NCBI GenBank assembly: GCA_001458075.1
Contig: LN899469.1
Span: 1,710,659-1,774,658 of the forward strand
Direction: 5' to 3'
From: Idiomarinaceae bacterium HL-53
Lineage (GTDB): Bacteria > Pseudomonadota > Gammaproteobacteria > Enterobacterales > Alteromonadaceae
DNA length: 64,000 bases
Part shown: positions 30,601 through 41,034 of the stretch, in pieces
Layout of the letters: every line of letters starts with the position of its first letter
Position numbering within the stretch: the first letter of the stretch is position 1
Made by a program: the position numbers and the translations under genes
Notes under the pieces: model-generated
Seen by the model: only the letters and a program-made list of their open reading frames with translations
Told to the model about the DNA's origin: nothing
Database searches by the model: none

Positions 30601-31916
30601 TTCAATTCCTTGCGCTAACGCTGCTTGCAATCGTGGGTAGCGCGGTTGGGTATGGGCAGGAAAGTGAAGCTTCCGATCCACGTCGAGCATTTACTTTGCT
30701 TGACCAGGCGCCTCGACAACAACTCCCCCTTGAGAATGACCGATTCAGAATCGATTACGAGATCGATGAGATTATTTTAGTTTTCTTCAGAAAACCTGAC
30801 ACCGCACCGGTTGTGCTTACCTTACCAGACGGCTCGAAATGGTATGCCTCTCGGCACCCGCGGGAGAAAGCGCGTTGGCATAGCGGGCACGACTTCGACA
30901 TGGTGCGGATAGTAGAGCCGATGCCGGGACCTTGGCAAGCAACTGGGGAGATACGCCCAGAGAGTCGTGCGATGGTGTATACCGATGTTGAGTTTCATCC
31001 AGAGAGTTTTCCACCACTGGTATTTGTGGGCGAGCGTTTACGTATGGAAGGGCGATTAACGCAAGGTGGTGAGCCAATTGATCAACTCGATTTTCGGAGC
31101 GCAATAAGACTTGAGTTGTACATGGCGAGCACCAACAACGCGCAATACGATAATTTCGGGCAACCGCCAGTACTCATTGGCGAGTTTTTAGACGATGGAA
31201 GGCGTATGGACGAGCGCCCGCGAGATGGTGTCTTTACTGGCGAATTTATGCTGGAAATTGCCGCGGGTGAATATCTTCCGACTTACCGTGTAGAAACGCC
31301 CTTTCACAGGCGATCGGTCGAAGCCGACGTCATGATGGTCCGCCGTGTACCCGTGCGCCCTGTGATGGAAGTATCGCAGGAAGAAGGGGATCCTCATATT
31401 ATGAGATTTGAGGTGGATGATGAATTTATTATGCGCGACGACATCGTCGTGTCAGGGCGCATCGACTTTCCGAACGGAGAACATCAAAATATCAGTTTAA
31501 GCACGCGTCAGGGTGACGCGCTTCGAGTTGAAATTCCAAGCTACACCTTTGGTGTTTTTGAAGTTCAAATGGCGCTCAGTGGTACGAACGTGAATGGTCG
31601 CGAATTTCATGCGGAGATTCCCGCCTTTGACTTCCGTTCACAACGTGCAAGAGATCTCGGGCCAACACCTGAAGAAATAGCCGCCGCAGAGGCTGCTGAA
31701 CGCGAACGTATTCATCAAGCAGAGCTGGCGCAAGTGGAAGCAGAAAGAGAGCGGATGCGACAGCGTATCTTGTGGGTGGTGGGCGTGAACTTGGGGATCG
31801 TAGCATTGTGGAGCCTTTATATTCTGATTCGCCCGGGTTCGGGTCGCAAGAAACTCAAGGCGGCAAAAAAGGCACAGAAGAAAAACGAACAATCAGATGG
31901 TTTAGATGAGCTCTAG
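30573..31916 (+). CDS. TIGR03503-type conserved protein, exported with C-terminal membrane anchor
   Basis: 447 residues. A signal peptide ([22 protein letters not shown]) is followed by a large beta-rich periplasmic part with IDEIILVFFRKPDTAPVVLTLPDGSKWY and repeated immunoglobulin-like strands. Near the end come a Glu-, Ala- and Arg-rich helix (about 370-400), one transmembrane helix (ILWVVGVNLGIVALWSLYIL) and a lysine-rich cytoplasmic tail. I recognise this as the family found after dnaQ in Alteromonadales and Vibrionales; its function is not known. The ATG lies inside dnaQ with GGAG just before it, so the two are coupled. Not homologous to an enzyme I can name. Confidence 0.75.
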   Translation: MPLVVFRILVQFLALTLLAIVGSAVGYGQESEASDPRRAFTLLDQAPRQQLPLENDRFRIDYEIDEIILVFFRKPDTAPVVLTLPDGSKWYASRHPREKARWHSGHDFDMVRIVEPMPGPWQATGEIRPESRAMVYTDVEFHPESFPPLVFVGERLRMEGRLTQGGEPIDQLDFRSAIRLELYMASTNNAQYDNFGQPPVLIGEFLDDGRRMDERPRDGVFTGEFMLEIAAGEYLPTYRVETPFHRRSVEADVMMVRRVPVRPVMEVSQEEGDPHIMRFEVDDEFIMRDDIVVSGRIDFPNGEHQNISLSTRQGDALRVEIPSYTFGVFEVQMALSGTNVNGREFHAEIPAFDFRSQRARDLGPTPEEIAAAEAAERERIHQAELAQVEAERERMRQRILWVVGVNLGIVALWSLYILIRPGSGRKKLKAAKKAQKKNEQSDGLDEL

Positions 31917-31969
31917 CATTCAATTTGCTGCAAAGATAAGCAATTAGTAATGGGAATACGAAAAAGGGG

Positions 31970-31998
31970 TTGACTCCCTTTTCCCATACTCGTATTAT
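31970..31998 (+). promoter_or_regulatory. Strong promoter of the tRNA-Asp cluster with GC-rich discriminator
   Basis: TTGACT at 31970-31975 and TATTAT at 31993-31998 are separated by exactly 17 bases. The bases after the -10 (CCTCGCCGC) are GC-rich, the feature that makes stable-RNA promoters sensitive to ppGpp and DksA. The first tRNA begins at 32041. Confidence 0.8.
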
Positions 31999-32040
31999 CC
32001 TCGCCGCATTAAGGGACACCTTGAATGCAGGTACAAAGAT

Positions 32041-32117
32041 GGAGCGGTAGTTCAGTTGGTTAGAATACCGGCCTGTCACGCCGGGGGTCGCGGGTTCGAG
32101 TCCCGTCCGCTCCGCCA
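32041..32117 (+). tRNA. tRNA-Asp (GTC), copy 1
   Basis: 77 bases with encoded CCA. The acceptor stem GGAGCGG pairs with CCGCTCC, the D-arm contains AGTTGGTTAGA, and the anticodon stem CCGGC/GCCGG carries anticodon GTC at 32075-32077. The T-arm is CGGGTTCGAGTCCCG. Confidence 0.97.
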
Positions 32118-32163
32118 TTTTGTCCTGTTCCAAGCCATATCTCTTAGCGTTCAATTCCAGTGT

Positions 32164-32240
32164 GGAGCGGTAGTTCAGTTGGTTAGAATACCGGCCTGTC
32201 ACGCCGGGGGTCGCGGGTTCGAGTCCCGTCCGCTCCGCCA
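32164..32240 (+). tRNA. tRNA-Asp (GTC), copy 2
   Basis: Identical to copy 1 over all 77 bases including CCA. It is separated by 46 bases of unrelated spacer, so the three genes come from a recent or homogenised tandem duplication and share one promoter. Confidence 0.97.
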
Positions 32241-32260
32241 CTGTTGGAATGTCTACCGTT

Positions 32261-32337
32261 GGAGCGGTAGTTCAGTTGGTTAGAATACCGGCCTGTCACG
32301 CCGGGGGTCGCGGGTTCGAGTCCCGTCCGCTCCGCCA
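32261..32337 (+). tRNA. tRNA-Asp (GTC), copy 3
   Basis: Again identical over 77 bases, with only a 20-base spacer after copy 2. No T-rich terminator follows before the converging diguanylate cyclase gene ends at 32369. Confidence 0.97.
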
Positions 32338-32368
32338 TTTTCTCGTAGTTATCGAGGCACTTTCAGGC

Positions 32369-34441
32369 TCAAACTCCACCGAGCTCATTATATTCTTGCG
32401 CTTTATTTTTCCCGGATTGCTTCGCGGCGTACATCGCGCGGTCTGCATAGCGAATGAGTAGTTCCGCATTTTCTGCGTCTTGAGGGAAGTGAGCAATACC
32501 AATACTCGAAGACACCGCAACCCTGTGGTTCTCAATGTCCACAGGCTGCTGCAATGACTTTTGTAACCGTTTAATAAGCGCTTGATAACCTGTAACCGAC
32601 TCGTGATTGAGTAGCAAGATAAATTCGTCACCACCAATTCGAGCCACGGTATCACTTTTCCTCACGTTTTTTACTAATCGCTCTGCGATGATTTCAAGGA
32701 GTCGATCTCCGGTTGCATGACCAAATTGGTCGTTTACGGGTTTGAAATCATCGAGATCTACATAGACGACCGATAATTGGCTGCCATTACGTTTAGCGGC
32801 CTCCACAGCCATATATAATCGGTCATTGAGTAAGGTTCGGTTGGGTAAACTTGTGAGTGGATCGTAATGCGCGAGTTGTTCCAATTTTTGTTGCTGATGC
32901 TTTAGCTGAGTGATGTCGCTAAATAAGCTCACAAATTGCTCTATGTTGCCATGGTCATCGTACACTGCAGAGATTGTTTTTCTCTCACAGTAAATTTGGC
33001 CATTCTTTCGTTTATTCCAGACTTCTCCTTGCCAAAAACCAAATTCAATAAGGTTTTGCCACATTTCAGAGAAAAACTCAGTAGAGTGTCTCCCGGAGGC
33101 CAATAGACGAGGATCTTCGCCCATTACATCGTCTCTGCGATACCCGGTTATGCGGGTAAAGGTCGGGTTTACTTCAATAATTTTTCCTGTGCGGTCAGTT
33201 ATCATAATGCCTTCATGCGTGTGCTTGAAAACACTCGAAGCAAGTCTTAGCTCTCTTTCTGCCTCACGCTCGGCAGTAACATCCATAATGTAACCGTGCC
33301 AGAGGACACTGCCATCCTTTTGCCGTTCAGGTCTTGCTTCTCCGCGTATCCAGCGCTCTCCTTTGCCAGGCAGGATGACCCGATATTGTTTGCGCCAAAG
33401 CTGTAGTGACTCACCAGAGCGTTGAATAGAGGCAAGAACCTCATCGAGATCGTCAGGATGAATATTACTTGCGGCATGCCACGCATCTTCCTCGGCCTGT
33501 TGCGGTGTAACCCCGTATATTTCTAGGATATGGGCTGAGGCGAAAGGGAAATACATGTGACCGTCGGGCTGTTGAACAAATTGATACAGCAAACCTGGAA
33601 CTTGCTCTGTTAATTGCTTGAGTAGGCGTTCACGCGCTCGTATTTCATGCTCCCAATCCTTTCGCTCGGAGATATCGGTATGTAGGCCGAGCATACGAAT
33701 GGGATTGCCATGCTCATTCCAAGCGACAACTTGCCCTCGACACGCAACCCAAAGCCAATGACCATCCGCATGTTTAAATCTAAACTCGATATCGAGTTTA
33801 TCTCCGTCAATCTTTAGTGCTTCACCGATATGAGATTCAGCGCGTTTCAAGTCGTCAGGGTGAACGAGTTGTTGCCATTTTTCGAAAGTGATTTCAGATT
33901 CCGGGGTTGGTGCGATTCCCAGCATTTCAAAGTTGGTTTCGCTCCAATAAATCCGGTTATTTTCAATATCCCAGTCCCATAATCCATCGCCCGTCGCTTG
34001 CAATGTAAAACGTAACCGCTCTTCTTGTTCAATGAGCTGTAATCGTGCACTCTTTTCCGGTGTAATATCTCGCCACACACCATACACTTTGACTTCTTGC
34101 GTTTGCGGGTCGCGAATGATGCGCATCTCATCACGAAGCCAGTGATAGGAGCCATCTGCGAATCGCCAGCGGTATTCGTAAATCAGATAGCCTTGGGCGA
34201 GCAAAGATTGATTGGCTTGTTCTTCGACCTGTTGATCGTCGGGGTGAATTTGTTCGCTCCACCAGCCTCGCTGCAATAGAGTGCTTGCTTTGTAGCCGGT
34301 GATTTCCTCCACATTCTCACTCACCCAATCCGCAACAGGCTCGTTCTCTGATAAGTGCATCGTATATAACACAGTCGCTGCTGTGTTCTCTGCAAATTGC
34401 TGCGCATTCCAGTGTGGAGAGAATGGTTTTGAACTAGACAT
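32369..34441 (-). CDS. Diguanylate cyclase with multiple PAS domains
   Basis: 690 residues, no transmembrane segment, so cytoplasmic. Four PAS/PAC units lie in order (about 15-130, 140-265, 275-390, 395-515), each with the GYR or HPDD pattern, for example ITGYKASTLLQRGWWSEQIHPDD and FTRITGYRRDDVMGEDPR. The GGDEF domain (about 525-685) has the intact signature IGGDEF near residue 600 and DLDDFKPVNDQFGH, so it should make c-di-GMP. I see no clear RxxD inhibitory site at the usual spot before GGDEF. No EAL domain. The ligand of the PAS array is unknown; it stands alone between the tRNA cluster and dnaE. Confidence 0.9.
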   Translation of the reverse strand: MSSSKPFSPHWNAQQFAENTAATVLYTMHLSENEPVADWVSENVEEITGYKASTLLQRGWWSEQIHPDDQQVEEQANQSLLAQGYLIYEYRWRFADGSYHWLRDEMRIIRDPQTQEVKVYGVWRDITPEKSARLQLIEQEERLRFTLQATGDGLWDWDIENNRIYWSETNFEMLGIAPTPESEITFEKWQQLVHPDDLKRAESHIGEALKIDGDKLDIEFRFKHADGHWLWVACRGQVVAWNEHGNPIRMLGLHTDISERKDWEHEIRARERLLKQLTEQVPGLLYQFVQQPDGHMYFPFASAHILEIYGVTPQQAEEDAWHAASNIHPDDLDEVLASIQRSGESLQLWRKQYRVILPGKGERWIRGEARPERQKDGSVLWHGYIMDVTAEREAERELRLASSVFKHTHEGIMITDRTGKIIEVNPTFTRITGYRRDDVMGEDPRLLASGRHSTEFFSEMWQNLIEFGFWQGEVWNKRKNGQIYCERKTISAVYDDHGNIEQFVSLFSDITQLKHQQQKLEQLAHYDPLTSLPNRTLLNDRLYMAVEAAKRNGSQLSVVYVDLDDFKPVNDQFGHATGDRLLEIIAERLVKNVRKSDTVARIGGDEFILLLNHESVTGYQALIKRLQKSLQQPVDIENHRVAVSSSIGIAHFPQDAENAELLIRYADRAMYAAKQSGKNKAQEYNELGGV

Positions 34442-34600
34442 CGGTATCCCTTACTGCCTTACTTTCTTATGTGTAGCATGGATTTTGAATGTTTGCTTTT
34501 CCCAAACCTGAAGTTAAGGCACAATAGCACCACTATTCTCATTCCTTACGCTACCATGTATACCTGAAATATATCGGTAGGTACGAAAAAAATTATACTA

Positions 34601-37600
34601 ATGACAGCGCCGAAGTTTATTCATTTACACATACATAGTGACTTTTCCATGGTTGACGGCTTACAGAAGGTAAAGCCGTTATGCCAGCACGTTGCTGCGC
34701 ATCAAATGCCAGCCATGGCTTTAACCGATGAAATGAATCTTTGCGGGTTAGTTCGTTACTATCAAACCGCTAGAAATCTGGGCGTGAAGCCTATTGTTGG
34801 CGCCGACTTACGTGTGATTTTTGAAGATTGGCCTGAGCAACCCCTTCGTATCACTGCGTTAGCAATGAATGCGAAGGGCTATAAAAACCTTAAAATCCTG
34901 ATTTCTGAAGCATACCTTCGCGGGCATCAATACGGTCACCCTTGTGTCGATCAAGCTTGGCTTGCTGAGCATCATGAGGGTTTGATTATACTGTCGGGTG
35001 CGCAGCACGGTGACGTAGGCCTGGCGATATTGAGGAAAAATACCGCGGCGTTAGCACGCTCTATCGAGTTTTATCAAACATACTTCCGGGAACGCTTCTA
35101 CTTGGAGTTAATTCGCACAGGGCGCCCGGGTGAAGCTATTTGTGTAAGGGAGTCGGTTGCGCTCGCGCAAGAACATGATCTACCTGTCGTTGCAACAAAC
35201 GATGTGGTTTTCGCGAAGCCAGAAGACTTCGATGCACATGAAATCCGCGTGGCAATTCATGATGGCTATACACTTGCAGATCCGAGACGTCCCAAGCTGT
35301 ACTCAGAGCAACAATACTTGCGTTCGGCAGAAGAAATGCAAGAGCTCTTTTCAGATATTCCTGAGGCAATCGAAAATACAATTGAAATTGCGAAGCGTTG
35401 TAACCTCAACATTCGCCTAGACGAATACTTCCTACCGCAATTCCCGACGGAAGGTATGAGCGAGCCTGATTATCTCGTGAAAAAGTCGCAAGAAGGCCTC
35501 GAGGATAGGTTATTACAAATCTTTCCTGATGCCGCTGAACGAGCTGAAAAAAGGGCACCTTACGATGAGCGATTAGCGATCGAACTCGAAGTGATTAATA
35601 ACATGGGGTTCCCTGGTTACTTCTTGATCGTAATGGAGTTTATTCAGTGGAGTAAAGACCAGGGCATTCCAGTGGGTCCTGGGCGTGGTTCAGGAGCAGG
35701 TTCATTAGTTGCATATGCGCTAAAAATAACCGATTTAGACCCGCTTGAATTTGAATTACTATTTGAGCGATTTTTGAACCCTGAGCGGGTTTCGATGCCA
35801 GACTTCGATGTCGACTTTTGTATGGACCGACGAGACGAAGTGATTGACCACGTGGCAGAGCTTTACGGCCGAGAGGCGGTATCGCAAATTATCACGTTCG
35901 GTACGATGGCCGCAAAAGCGGTCGTGAGAGATGTGGGGAGAGTGCTAGGACATCCGTATGGGTTTGTTGATCGGATATCGAAGCTGATCCCGGGCACACC
36001 AGGCATGACCCTGGCAGGTGCATTTGAAGAAGAACCTCGGCTTCACCAGTTATATGACTCCGACGATGAAGTTCGCGAAGTTATTGATATGGCAAGACGA
36101 CTTGAAGGCGTTACTCGCAATGCAGGAAAACATGCCGGGGGCGTGGTAATCGCGCCCACTAAAATAACGGATTTCTCGCCGCTCTATTGTGACGAGGAGG
36201 GTCGTTATCCGGTGACTCAATTCGACAAGAACGATGTTGAAACAGCTGGCTTGGTGAAATTCGACTTCCTTGGGTTAAGAACACTGACAATTATTCAGTG
36301 GGCGGTTGATATGGCGAACATACGACTGCAGAAGGAAGGCCGAGCGCCTATTGATATTACGAAAATTCCATTGAATGATTCACGTTGTTACGACGTACTA
36401 AAACGCGGTGAGACAACCGCTGTGTTTCAGCTTGAATCACGAGGTATGAAAGAGCTTATCAAGCGGCTCTTACCCGACCTATTCGAAGATATCATCGCAT
36501 TGGTCGCTTTGTTCCGACCCGGCCCGTTGCAATCGGGTATGGTGGACAACTTTATTGATCGAAAGCATGGCCGAGAAGAAATTTCCTACCCGGACAAAAC
36601 CTGGCAGCACGACTGTTTGAAACCTATTTTGAAACCAACCTATGGCGTCATTCTCTATCAAGAGCAAGTGATGCAAATTGCACAAGAGATGGCCGGTTAT
36701 ACTCTGGGTGGCGCAGACCTGCTTCGTCGTGCAATGGGTAAAAAGAAGCCAGAGGAAATGGCAAAGCAGCGTGCCGTGTTTGAAGACGGGGCGAAGAAAA
36801 ATGGAATTGACCCGGAGCTTGCAATCAAAATATTCGACTTGGTAGAGAAGTTTGCCGGTTATGGCTTCAACAAATCGCACTCGGCAGCCTATGCGTTAGT
36901 GGCTTACCAAACGCTTTGGATGAAGGTTCATTTTCCCGCAGAGTATATGGCAGCCGTCATGTCTGCAGATATGGACAATACTGATAAAATTGTCACCTTA
37001 GTTGACGAGTGTGAGCGGATGGGGCTCAAGATATTGCCTCCCGACGTGAATGTAGGAAGCTACAAATTCAGTGTTGACCAGAATCAACAAGTCGTATACG
37101 GAATTGGTGCCATTAAGGGCGTGGGTGAAGGCCCCATTGAGAGTATCATTGCTGCGCGAAATGAAGGTGGGCCGTTCAAAGACTTATTCGATTTCTGTAG
37201 ACGAGTGGATCTGAAAAAATTAAATCGACGTGTTTTGGAACGCCTGATCAAAGCAGGGGCACTCGATAACTTAGGGCCACATCGTGCGGCACTCATGGCG
37301 CACTTGGAGAAAGCCATGCGTCAGGCTGATCAGGCGGCGCAAGCTGAAGCGGTCGGGCAGACGGATTTATTCGGCTTACTGGCGGACACTGAAGACGATA
37401 CCGCCGTGATTTTTGATGAAGTGCCGAAATGGTCGGAAGCTATTTGGCTAGAGGGCGAGCGAGAAACGCTCGGCCTTTATCTTACAGGGCATCCTATTAA
37501 CCGTTATCGACACGAGTTAAAGTATTATACGCAGCTGCGTTTAAGCGATATAGGCGATTCGGGGAAAGGGAATACTGTTGCTGTCGCGGGTCTTATTCTC

Positions 37601-38104
37601 GATGTTCGTGTGATGGTGAATAAAAAAGGGCAGCGATGGGGGCTGGTTACGATTGATGATCGTTCGGCACGCGTGGATGTGCGCTTTTATAATGAAACGT
37701 TTGAGCAGAGTGAATCGCTTTTATACAAAGACGCATTAATTTGGATAAAAGGAGAGGTCGGCTTTGATCGCTTCAGTGGCACGAATACAATGACGGCAGT
37801 TGAAGTGATGACCATTGAGCAAGCACGTGCCCAATTTGTCAAACGGCTTGCGATCTCGTTAGACTGTGAGCAGGAAATTTCAAATACGAGAAATGTCCCT
37901 CAAAAGGGGCTGGACGGCGTTATACAGGTTTTAGAGAATGCCCCAAGAGGTACCTGTCCAGTGCGTATCCATTGTCGGATTGATGGGGCGAGTGCGAGCT
38001 TAGACGTGGCTCCACAATGGTATATAGAACCAATTGACGAAGTGCGTTACCAGTTAGAGCTTGCCGTGGGCGAGCGTAACGTACAATTTGAATTTGAATC
38101 TTAG
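34601..38104 (+). CDS. dnaE: DNA polymerase III alpha subunit
   Basis: 1167 residues (E. coli 1160), the replicative polymerase. The N-terminal PHP domain begins with [15 protein letters not shown]. The polymerase active site contains [16 protein letters not shown] with the catalytic aspartates, and the earlier [16 protein letters not shown] motif binds the incoming nucleotide. The fingers have [13 protein letters not shown], and [10 protein letters not shown] and [13 protein letters not shown] follow. The C-terminus has helix-hairpin-helix and OB domains ([20 protein letters not shown]). The clamp-binding QTDLFGL motif is seen near residue 925. It is followed by accA 15 bases later, the conserved gammaproteobacterial order. 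Confidence 0.96.
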   Translation: MTAPKFIHLHIHSDFSMVDGLQKVKPLCQHVAAHQMPAMALTDEMNLCGLVRYYQTARNLGVKPIVGADLRVIFEDWPEQPLRITALAMNAKGYKNLKILISEAYLRGHQYGHPCVDQAWLAEHHEGLIILSGAQHGDVGLAILRKNTAALARSIEFYQTYFRERFYLELIRTGRPGEAICVRESVALAQEHDLPVVATNDVVFAKPEDFDAHEIRVAIHDGYTLADPRRPKLYSEQQYLRSAEEMQELFSDIPEAIENTIEIAKRCNLNIRLDEYFLPQFPTEGMSEPDYLVKKSQEGLEDRLLQIFPDAAERAEKRAPYDERLAIELEVINNMGFPGYFLIVMEFIQWSKDQGIPVGPGRGSGAGSLVAYALKITDLDPLEFELLFERFLNPERVSMPDFDVDFCMDRRDEVIDHVAELYGREAVSQIITFGTMAAKAVVRDVGRVLGHPYGFVDRISKLIPGTPGMTLAGAFEEEPRLHQLYDSDDEVREVIDMARRLEGVTRNAGKHAGGVVIAPTKITDFSPLYCDEEGRYPVTQFDKNDVETAGLVKFDFLGLRTLTIIQWAVDMANIRLQKEGRAPIDITKIPLNDSRCYDVLKRGETTAVFQLESRGMKELIKRLLPDLFEDIIALVALFRPGPLQSGMVDNFIDRKHGREEISYPDKTWQHDCLKPILKPTYGVILYQEQVMQIAQEMAGYTLGGADLLRRAMGKKKPEEMAKQRAVFEDGAKKNGIDPELAIKIFDLVEKFAGYGFNKSHSAAYALVAYQTLWMKVHFPAEYMAAVMSADMDNTDKIVTLVDECERMGLKILPPDVNVGSYKFSVDQNQQVVYGIGAIKGVGEGPIESIIAARNEGGPFKDLFDFCRRVDLKKLNRRVLERLIKAGALDNLGPHRAALMAHLEKAMRQADQAAQAEAVGQTDLFGLLADTEDDTAVIFDEVPKWSEAIWLEGERETLGLYLTGHPINRYRHELKYYTQLRLSDIGDSGKGNTVAVAGLILDVRVMVNKKGQRWGLVTIDDRSARVDVRFYNETFEQSESLLYKDALIWIKGEVGFDRFSGTNTMTAVEVMTIEQARAQFVKRLAISLDCEQEISNTRNVPQKGLDGVIQVLENAPRGTCPVRIHCRIDGASASLDVAPQWYIEPIDEVRYQLELAVGERNVQFEFES

Positions 38105-38119
38105 GCGGACAGCGTAAGC

Positions 38120-39076
38120 ATGAATCAGAATTTTTTAGAGTTTGAACAACCGATTGCTGAATTGCAGGCGCAAATTGATGAACTGCAATCTGTGGGTGCG
38201 AAAGGCGGCTTAGATATCGACCTTGAGAGCGAGGTAAAGCAGCTTCGGAAGAAACGTTCGGAGCTAGTGAAGAAAATTTTCGCTAATCTGTCGCCTTGGC
38301 AAGTCGCGCAGCTCGCAAGGCACCCTTTGCGCCCTTATACGCACGATTACATTGAACTTATGTTTAGTGATTTCGATGAGTTAGCGGGTGATCGAGCTTA
38401 TGCCGATGACAAAGCTATCGTGGGGGGGGTCGCGCGCTTAGATGGTGCACCCATTATGGTGATTGGTCAGCAAAAGGGCCGTGAAACTAGAGAGAAAGTG
38501 CGTCGTAACTTTGGTATGCCGAAGCCAGAGGGCTACCGCAAAGCCTTGCGCCTCATGGAAATGGCGGAGAAGTTTAATATGCCGGTGATTACATTCATTG
38601 ATACACCGGGGGCTTACCCAGGTATCGGCGCAGAAGAGCGCGGTCAGAGCGAAGCGATTGCGCGTAACTTAAAAGTAATGTCGCGCCTGCAAGTACCAAC
38701 AATTTGTACTGTCATTGGCGAGGGCGGTTCTGGTGGCGCACTGGCGATCGGCGTCGGTGATCGCGTGAACATGCTGCAATACAGCACTTACTCGGTTATT
38801 TCACCAGAGGGCTGTGCGTCTATTTTGTGGAAAAGTGCAACCAAGGCCGAACTAGCTGCCGAGGCAATGGGGGTGACGGCTCAGCGTTCGCTGGAGCTCG
38901 GTTTGATCGACGCTATCATTGAAGAGCCTGTGGGTGGCGCTCATCGTGATTACGAAGAGACAGCGATTCGCATTAAACGTCAATTACGCGAAGATCTTGA
39001 ATCGTTGCGTGGTGTCTCCAAGGAAGAATTGCTAGAAAGACGCTATCAAAAATTGATGAACTTCGGTTATTGCTAA
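38120..39076 (+). CDS. accA: Acetyl-CoA carboxylase carboxyltransferase subunit alpha
   Basis: 318 residues (E. coli 319). It forms the carboxyltransferase with AccD and moves CO2 from carboxybiotin to acetyl-CoA, the first step of fatty-acid synthesis. Recognised by [19 protein letters not shown] at the start, the crotonase-fold core with [22 protein letters not shown] and [17 protein letters not shown], and [11 protein letters not shown]. It lies between dnaE and tilS as in E. coli. The tilS frame opens directly after its stop. Confidence 0.96.
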   Translation: MNQNFLEFEQPIAELQAQIDELQSVGAKGGLDIDLESEVKQLRKKRSELVKKIFANLSPWQVAQLARHPLRPYTHDYIELMFSDFDELAGDRAYADDKAIVGGVARLDGAPIMVIGQQKGRETREKVRRNFGMPKPEGYRKALRLMEMAEKFNMPVITFIDTPGAYPGIGAEERGQSEAIARNLKVMSRLQVPTICTVIGEGGSGGALAIGVGDRVNMLQYSTYSVISPEGCASILWKSATKAELAAEAMGVTAQRSLELGLIDAIIEEPVGGAHRDYEETAIRIKRQLREDLESLRGVSKEELLERRYQKLMNFGYC

Positions 39077-39097
39077 TTGGTTAAATCAGAATTCTAC

Positions 39098-40051
39098 ATG
39101 TCCTTTTGTTCGTTCATGGCGAAATTGTCATTGCGCCATGAACAACAGATTGTTGTAGCGTTAGGCGGCGGCGTCGACTCACAAACAGTACTCGCACTCA
39201 CACAGCAATACCGCAAAGACCACCCTCAGTACCAGTATCTAGCGATTCATTTAGATCATGCATTCCACCCAAGTTCTGGGGAGTGGGCAGAGTTTCTGGA
39301 CCATGAGTGTAAACAAAAGTGCTTTCCACACATCATTGAACCCTTGTTGGTCCAGTCAGGCGCCAGAATTAGCAAAGAAGCGGCCGGCCGAGACGCACGC
39401 TATCGCCGACTTGCTGAACTCACCAAGCCAGATGCGGTGATTCTTTTAGGGCAACATCTGTCTGACCAGGCAGAAACGTTCCTTTTACAGTTAAAACGTG
39501 GTGCTGGCCCGAAAGGCTTAGCGGCAATGGCTCAGGTCGCTGTGTTTAACGAACAACGGCGTTTGGCTCGTCCACTGCTTGCGTACACGAAAGAAGAGAT
39601 CTATCGCTTCGCGCGTGCGCATGAATTGCAATGGATCGAAGACGACACTAATTTCGACACGCGCATCGATCGCAACTTTTTGCGTCATGAGATTATTCCC
39701 AAGCTCAAAGCGCGCTGGCCAAGTATTGAGAAGACAATGGCGCGCTCAGCTGAGTTATGCGCTGAACAGCAAAGTTTATTGGAAGAATTGTTACTCCCAG
39801 AATTAGAGGCCAGACAGGCGTGTTCCGGAGCTCTGAATGTACAGAACTGGAATACGTATTCAACATTGAAGCACCGGGCGTTGTTGCGTCTTTGGTTGGA
39901 GCGACAAGGCGCCTCATTACCAAGCCAAGCTGTTTTGAACGAGTTAGTGATGCAGTTAGCCCGACTTCCGCAAGGAAAGGTGCAGGTGCGGTGGGGGCAG
40001 TGGCAAGTGAAGCGCGTTAAAAGAGAGCTTGTGTTATCCAAGCTCTCCTAA
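39098..40051 (+). CDS. tilS: tRNA(Ile)-lysidine synthase, short form with altered P-loop
   Basis: 317 residues from ATG 39098; a TTG at 39077 directly after the accA stop and an ATG at 39116 are alternatives, and none has a good ribosome site. TilS changes C34 of tRNA-Ile(CAU) to lysidine. The N-type ATP pyrophosphatase core is clear: IHLDHAFHPSS, GRDARYRRLAE, GQHLSDQAETFLLQLKRGAGPKGLAAM and DDTNFDTRIDRNFLRHEIIPKL. The P-loop reads LGGGVDSQ where the family has SGGxDS, so the first Ser is Gly. The protein ends after the TilS substrate-binding domain and lacks the C-terminal domain of the 430-residue E. coli enzyme. Context after accA supports the identity. Confidence 0.88.
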   Translation: MSFCSFMAKLSLRHEQQIVVALGGGVDSQTVLALTQQYRKDHPQYQYLAIHLDHAFHPSSGEWAEFLDHECKQKCFPHIIEPLLVQSGARISKEAAGRDARYRRLAELTKPDAVILLGQHLSDQAETFLLQLKRGAGPKGLAAMAQVAVFNEQRRLARPLLAYTKEEIYRFARAHELQWIEDDTNFDTRIDRNFLRHEIIPKLKARWPSIEKTMARSAELCAEQQSLLEELLLPELEARQACSGALNVQNWNTYSTLKHRALLRLWLERQGASLPSQAVLNELVMQLARLPQGKVQVRWGQWQVKRVKRELVLSKLS

Positions 40052-40073
40052 TTTTTAAGGGGGTTGGCAAAAT

Positions 40074-40952
40074 TTAGCCTAAGCAGAGCTTATTCTTGCC
40101 GCTAAATTTTGCTTCGTACAAGAATGCGTCTGCTTTTGAAAGCAGCGCTTGTTCGTCTTCTGGTTCCCCAATCGTAAGTGCAACAGCGCCACCACTGCAT
40201 CCAATCCGATGTTCTGAAAGCAAAGAATCATGTTGTAACGCGCGTTGAATACGCTCAAAGACTTGTTCCGCACTTGCGCGGGTTGCGTCTTTTAAGAGCA
40301 ATACAAATTCATCTCCGCCATATCGAAATATCTCGTCATAACCGCGAAGCTGCGACTTCACGGTCCGCGCGAAGCGTTGCAAGATTCGATCGCCGACTAA
40401 GTGGCCAGCGTTATCGTTGACTGCTTTAAAACCATCTAAGTCGAGAATCATCAGCATATAAGGTGTTTCGAAGCGCTCTTGGATGGCTTTTGCCCGCTGA
40501 ATAGCATCTTCCATCAATAATCGATTCCCTACACCGGTCATATGATCATGCATTGCTTGGCGACGCACCCGTGCGTACCGCATTGCATTCCGTAACGGGA
40601 AAATGAGTTTCTGATGATATTGATTTAGGCGTCTAATGTCGCTATCTGAGAAGCCACCTGCCTTGCTGTAAACAAGTTCACCTAAGTATTCGCCGTCAGC
40701 ATAAATAGATGCGGTGTGCTGAGGTTGTTGCTCTACGTAGCCAAACACAGCGAACACAAGTTCGTCTGCTGCAAATGATAAACTGCTAATCCCGACTGTT
40801 TGTTGAACTTCTTTGCCGTACATGGCAAGTAAATGTTCAATATCGAGCGTTGTTTGCAGTTGCTCAATAAGTTTTCCTTGGCGCTGAAAGGTTTCAGAGC
40901 ATGCGAGTACTTGTACACTGTTTTTCTCTTGTTGCTGTTCTACGATAACCAC
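40074..40952 (-). CDS. GGDEF diguanylate cyclase
   Basis: 292 residues, cytoplasmic. The N-terminal part (about 10-125) is a mixed alpha-beta region that could be a GAF-like sensor (LLAMYGKEVQQTVGISSLSFAADELVFAVFGYV). The GGDEF domain (about 135-290) is intact with MLILDLDGFKAVNDNAGH and RYGGDEFVLLLKD, so it should synthesise c-di-GMP. Its end is degraded relative to typical GGDEF tails but keeps KADAFLYEAKFSGKNK. It has its own promoter on the minus strand with a 14-base palindrome. Converges on tilS. Confidence 0.9.
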   Translation of the reverse strand: MVIVEQQQEKNSVQVLACSETFQRQGKLIEQLQTTLDIEHLLAMYGKEVQQTVGISSLSFAADELVFAVFGYVEQQPQHTASIYADGEYLGELVYSKAGGFSDSDIRRLNQYHQKLIFPLRNAMRYARVRRQAMHDHMTGVGNRLLMEDAIQRAKAIQERFETPYMLMILDLDGFKAVNDNAGHLVGDRILQRFARTVKSQLRGYDEIFRYGGDEFVLLLKDATRASAEQVFERIQRALQHDSLLSEHRIGCSGGAVALTIGEPEDEQALLSKADAFLYEAKFSGKNKLCLG

Positions 40953-41034
40953 AATACTTACCCCATCTCAGGATCGTTGTGGCAATCTCAGCAATTTTCA
41001 TGCCTTCATTTTTAAGTATTTGTTCTATATAGTT

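Noticed and set aside
32041-32337. Three 77-base direct repeats with spacers, first look like a CRISPR array
   Set aside because: The repeats are complete tRNA-Asp genes with anticodon GTC and unequal spacers of 46 and 20 bases; no cas genes are near.
32056-32461. Open frames across the tRNA-Asp cluster that read RIPACHAGGRGFESRPLRH
   Set aside because: They are translations of tRNA genes, a well-known false protein; the tRNA folds and CCA ends explain the region fully.
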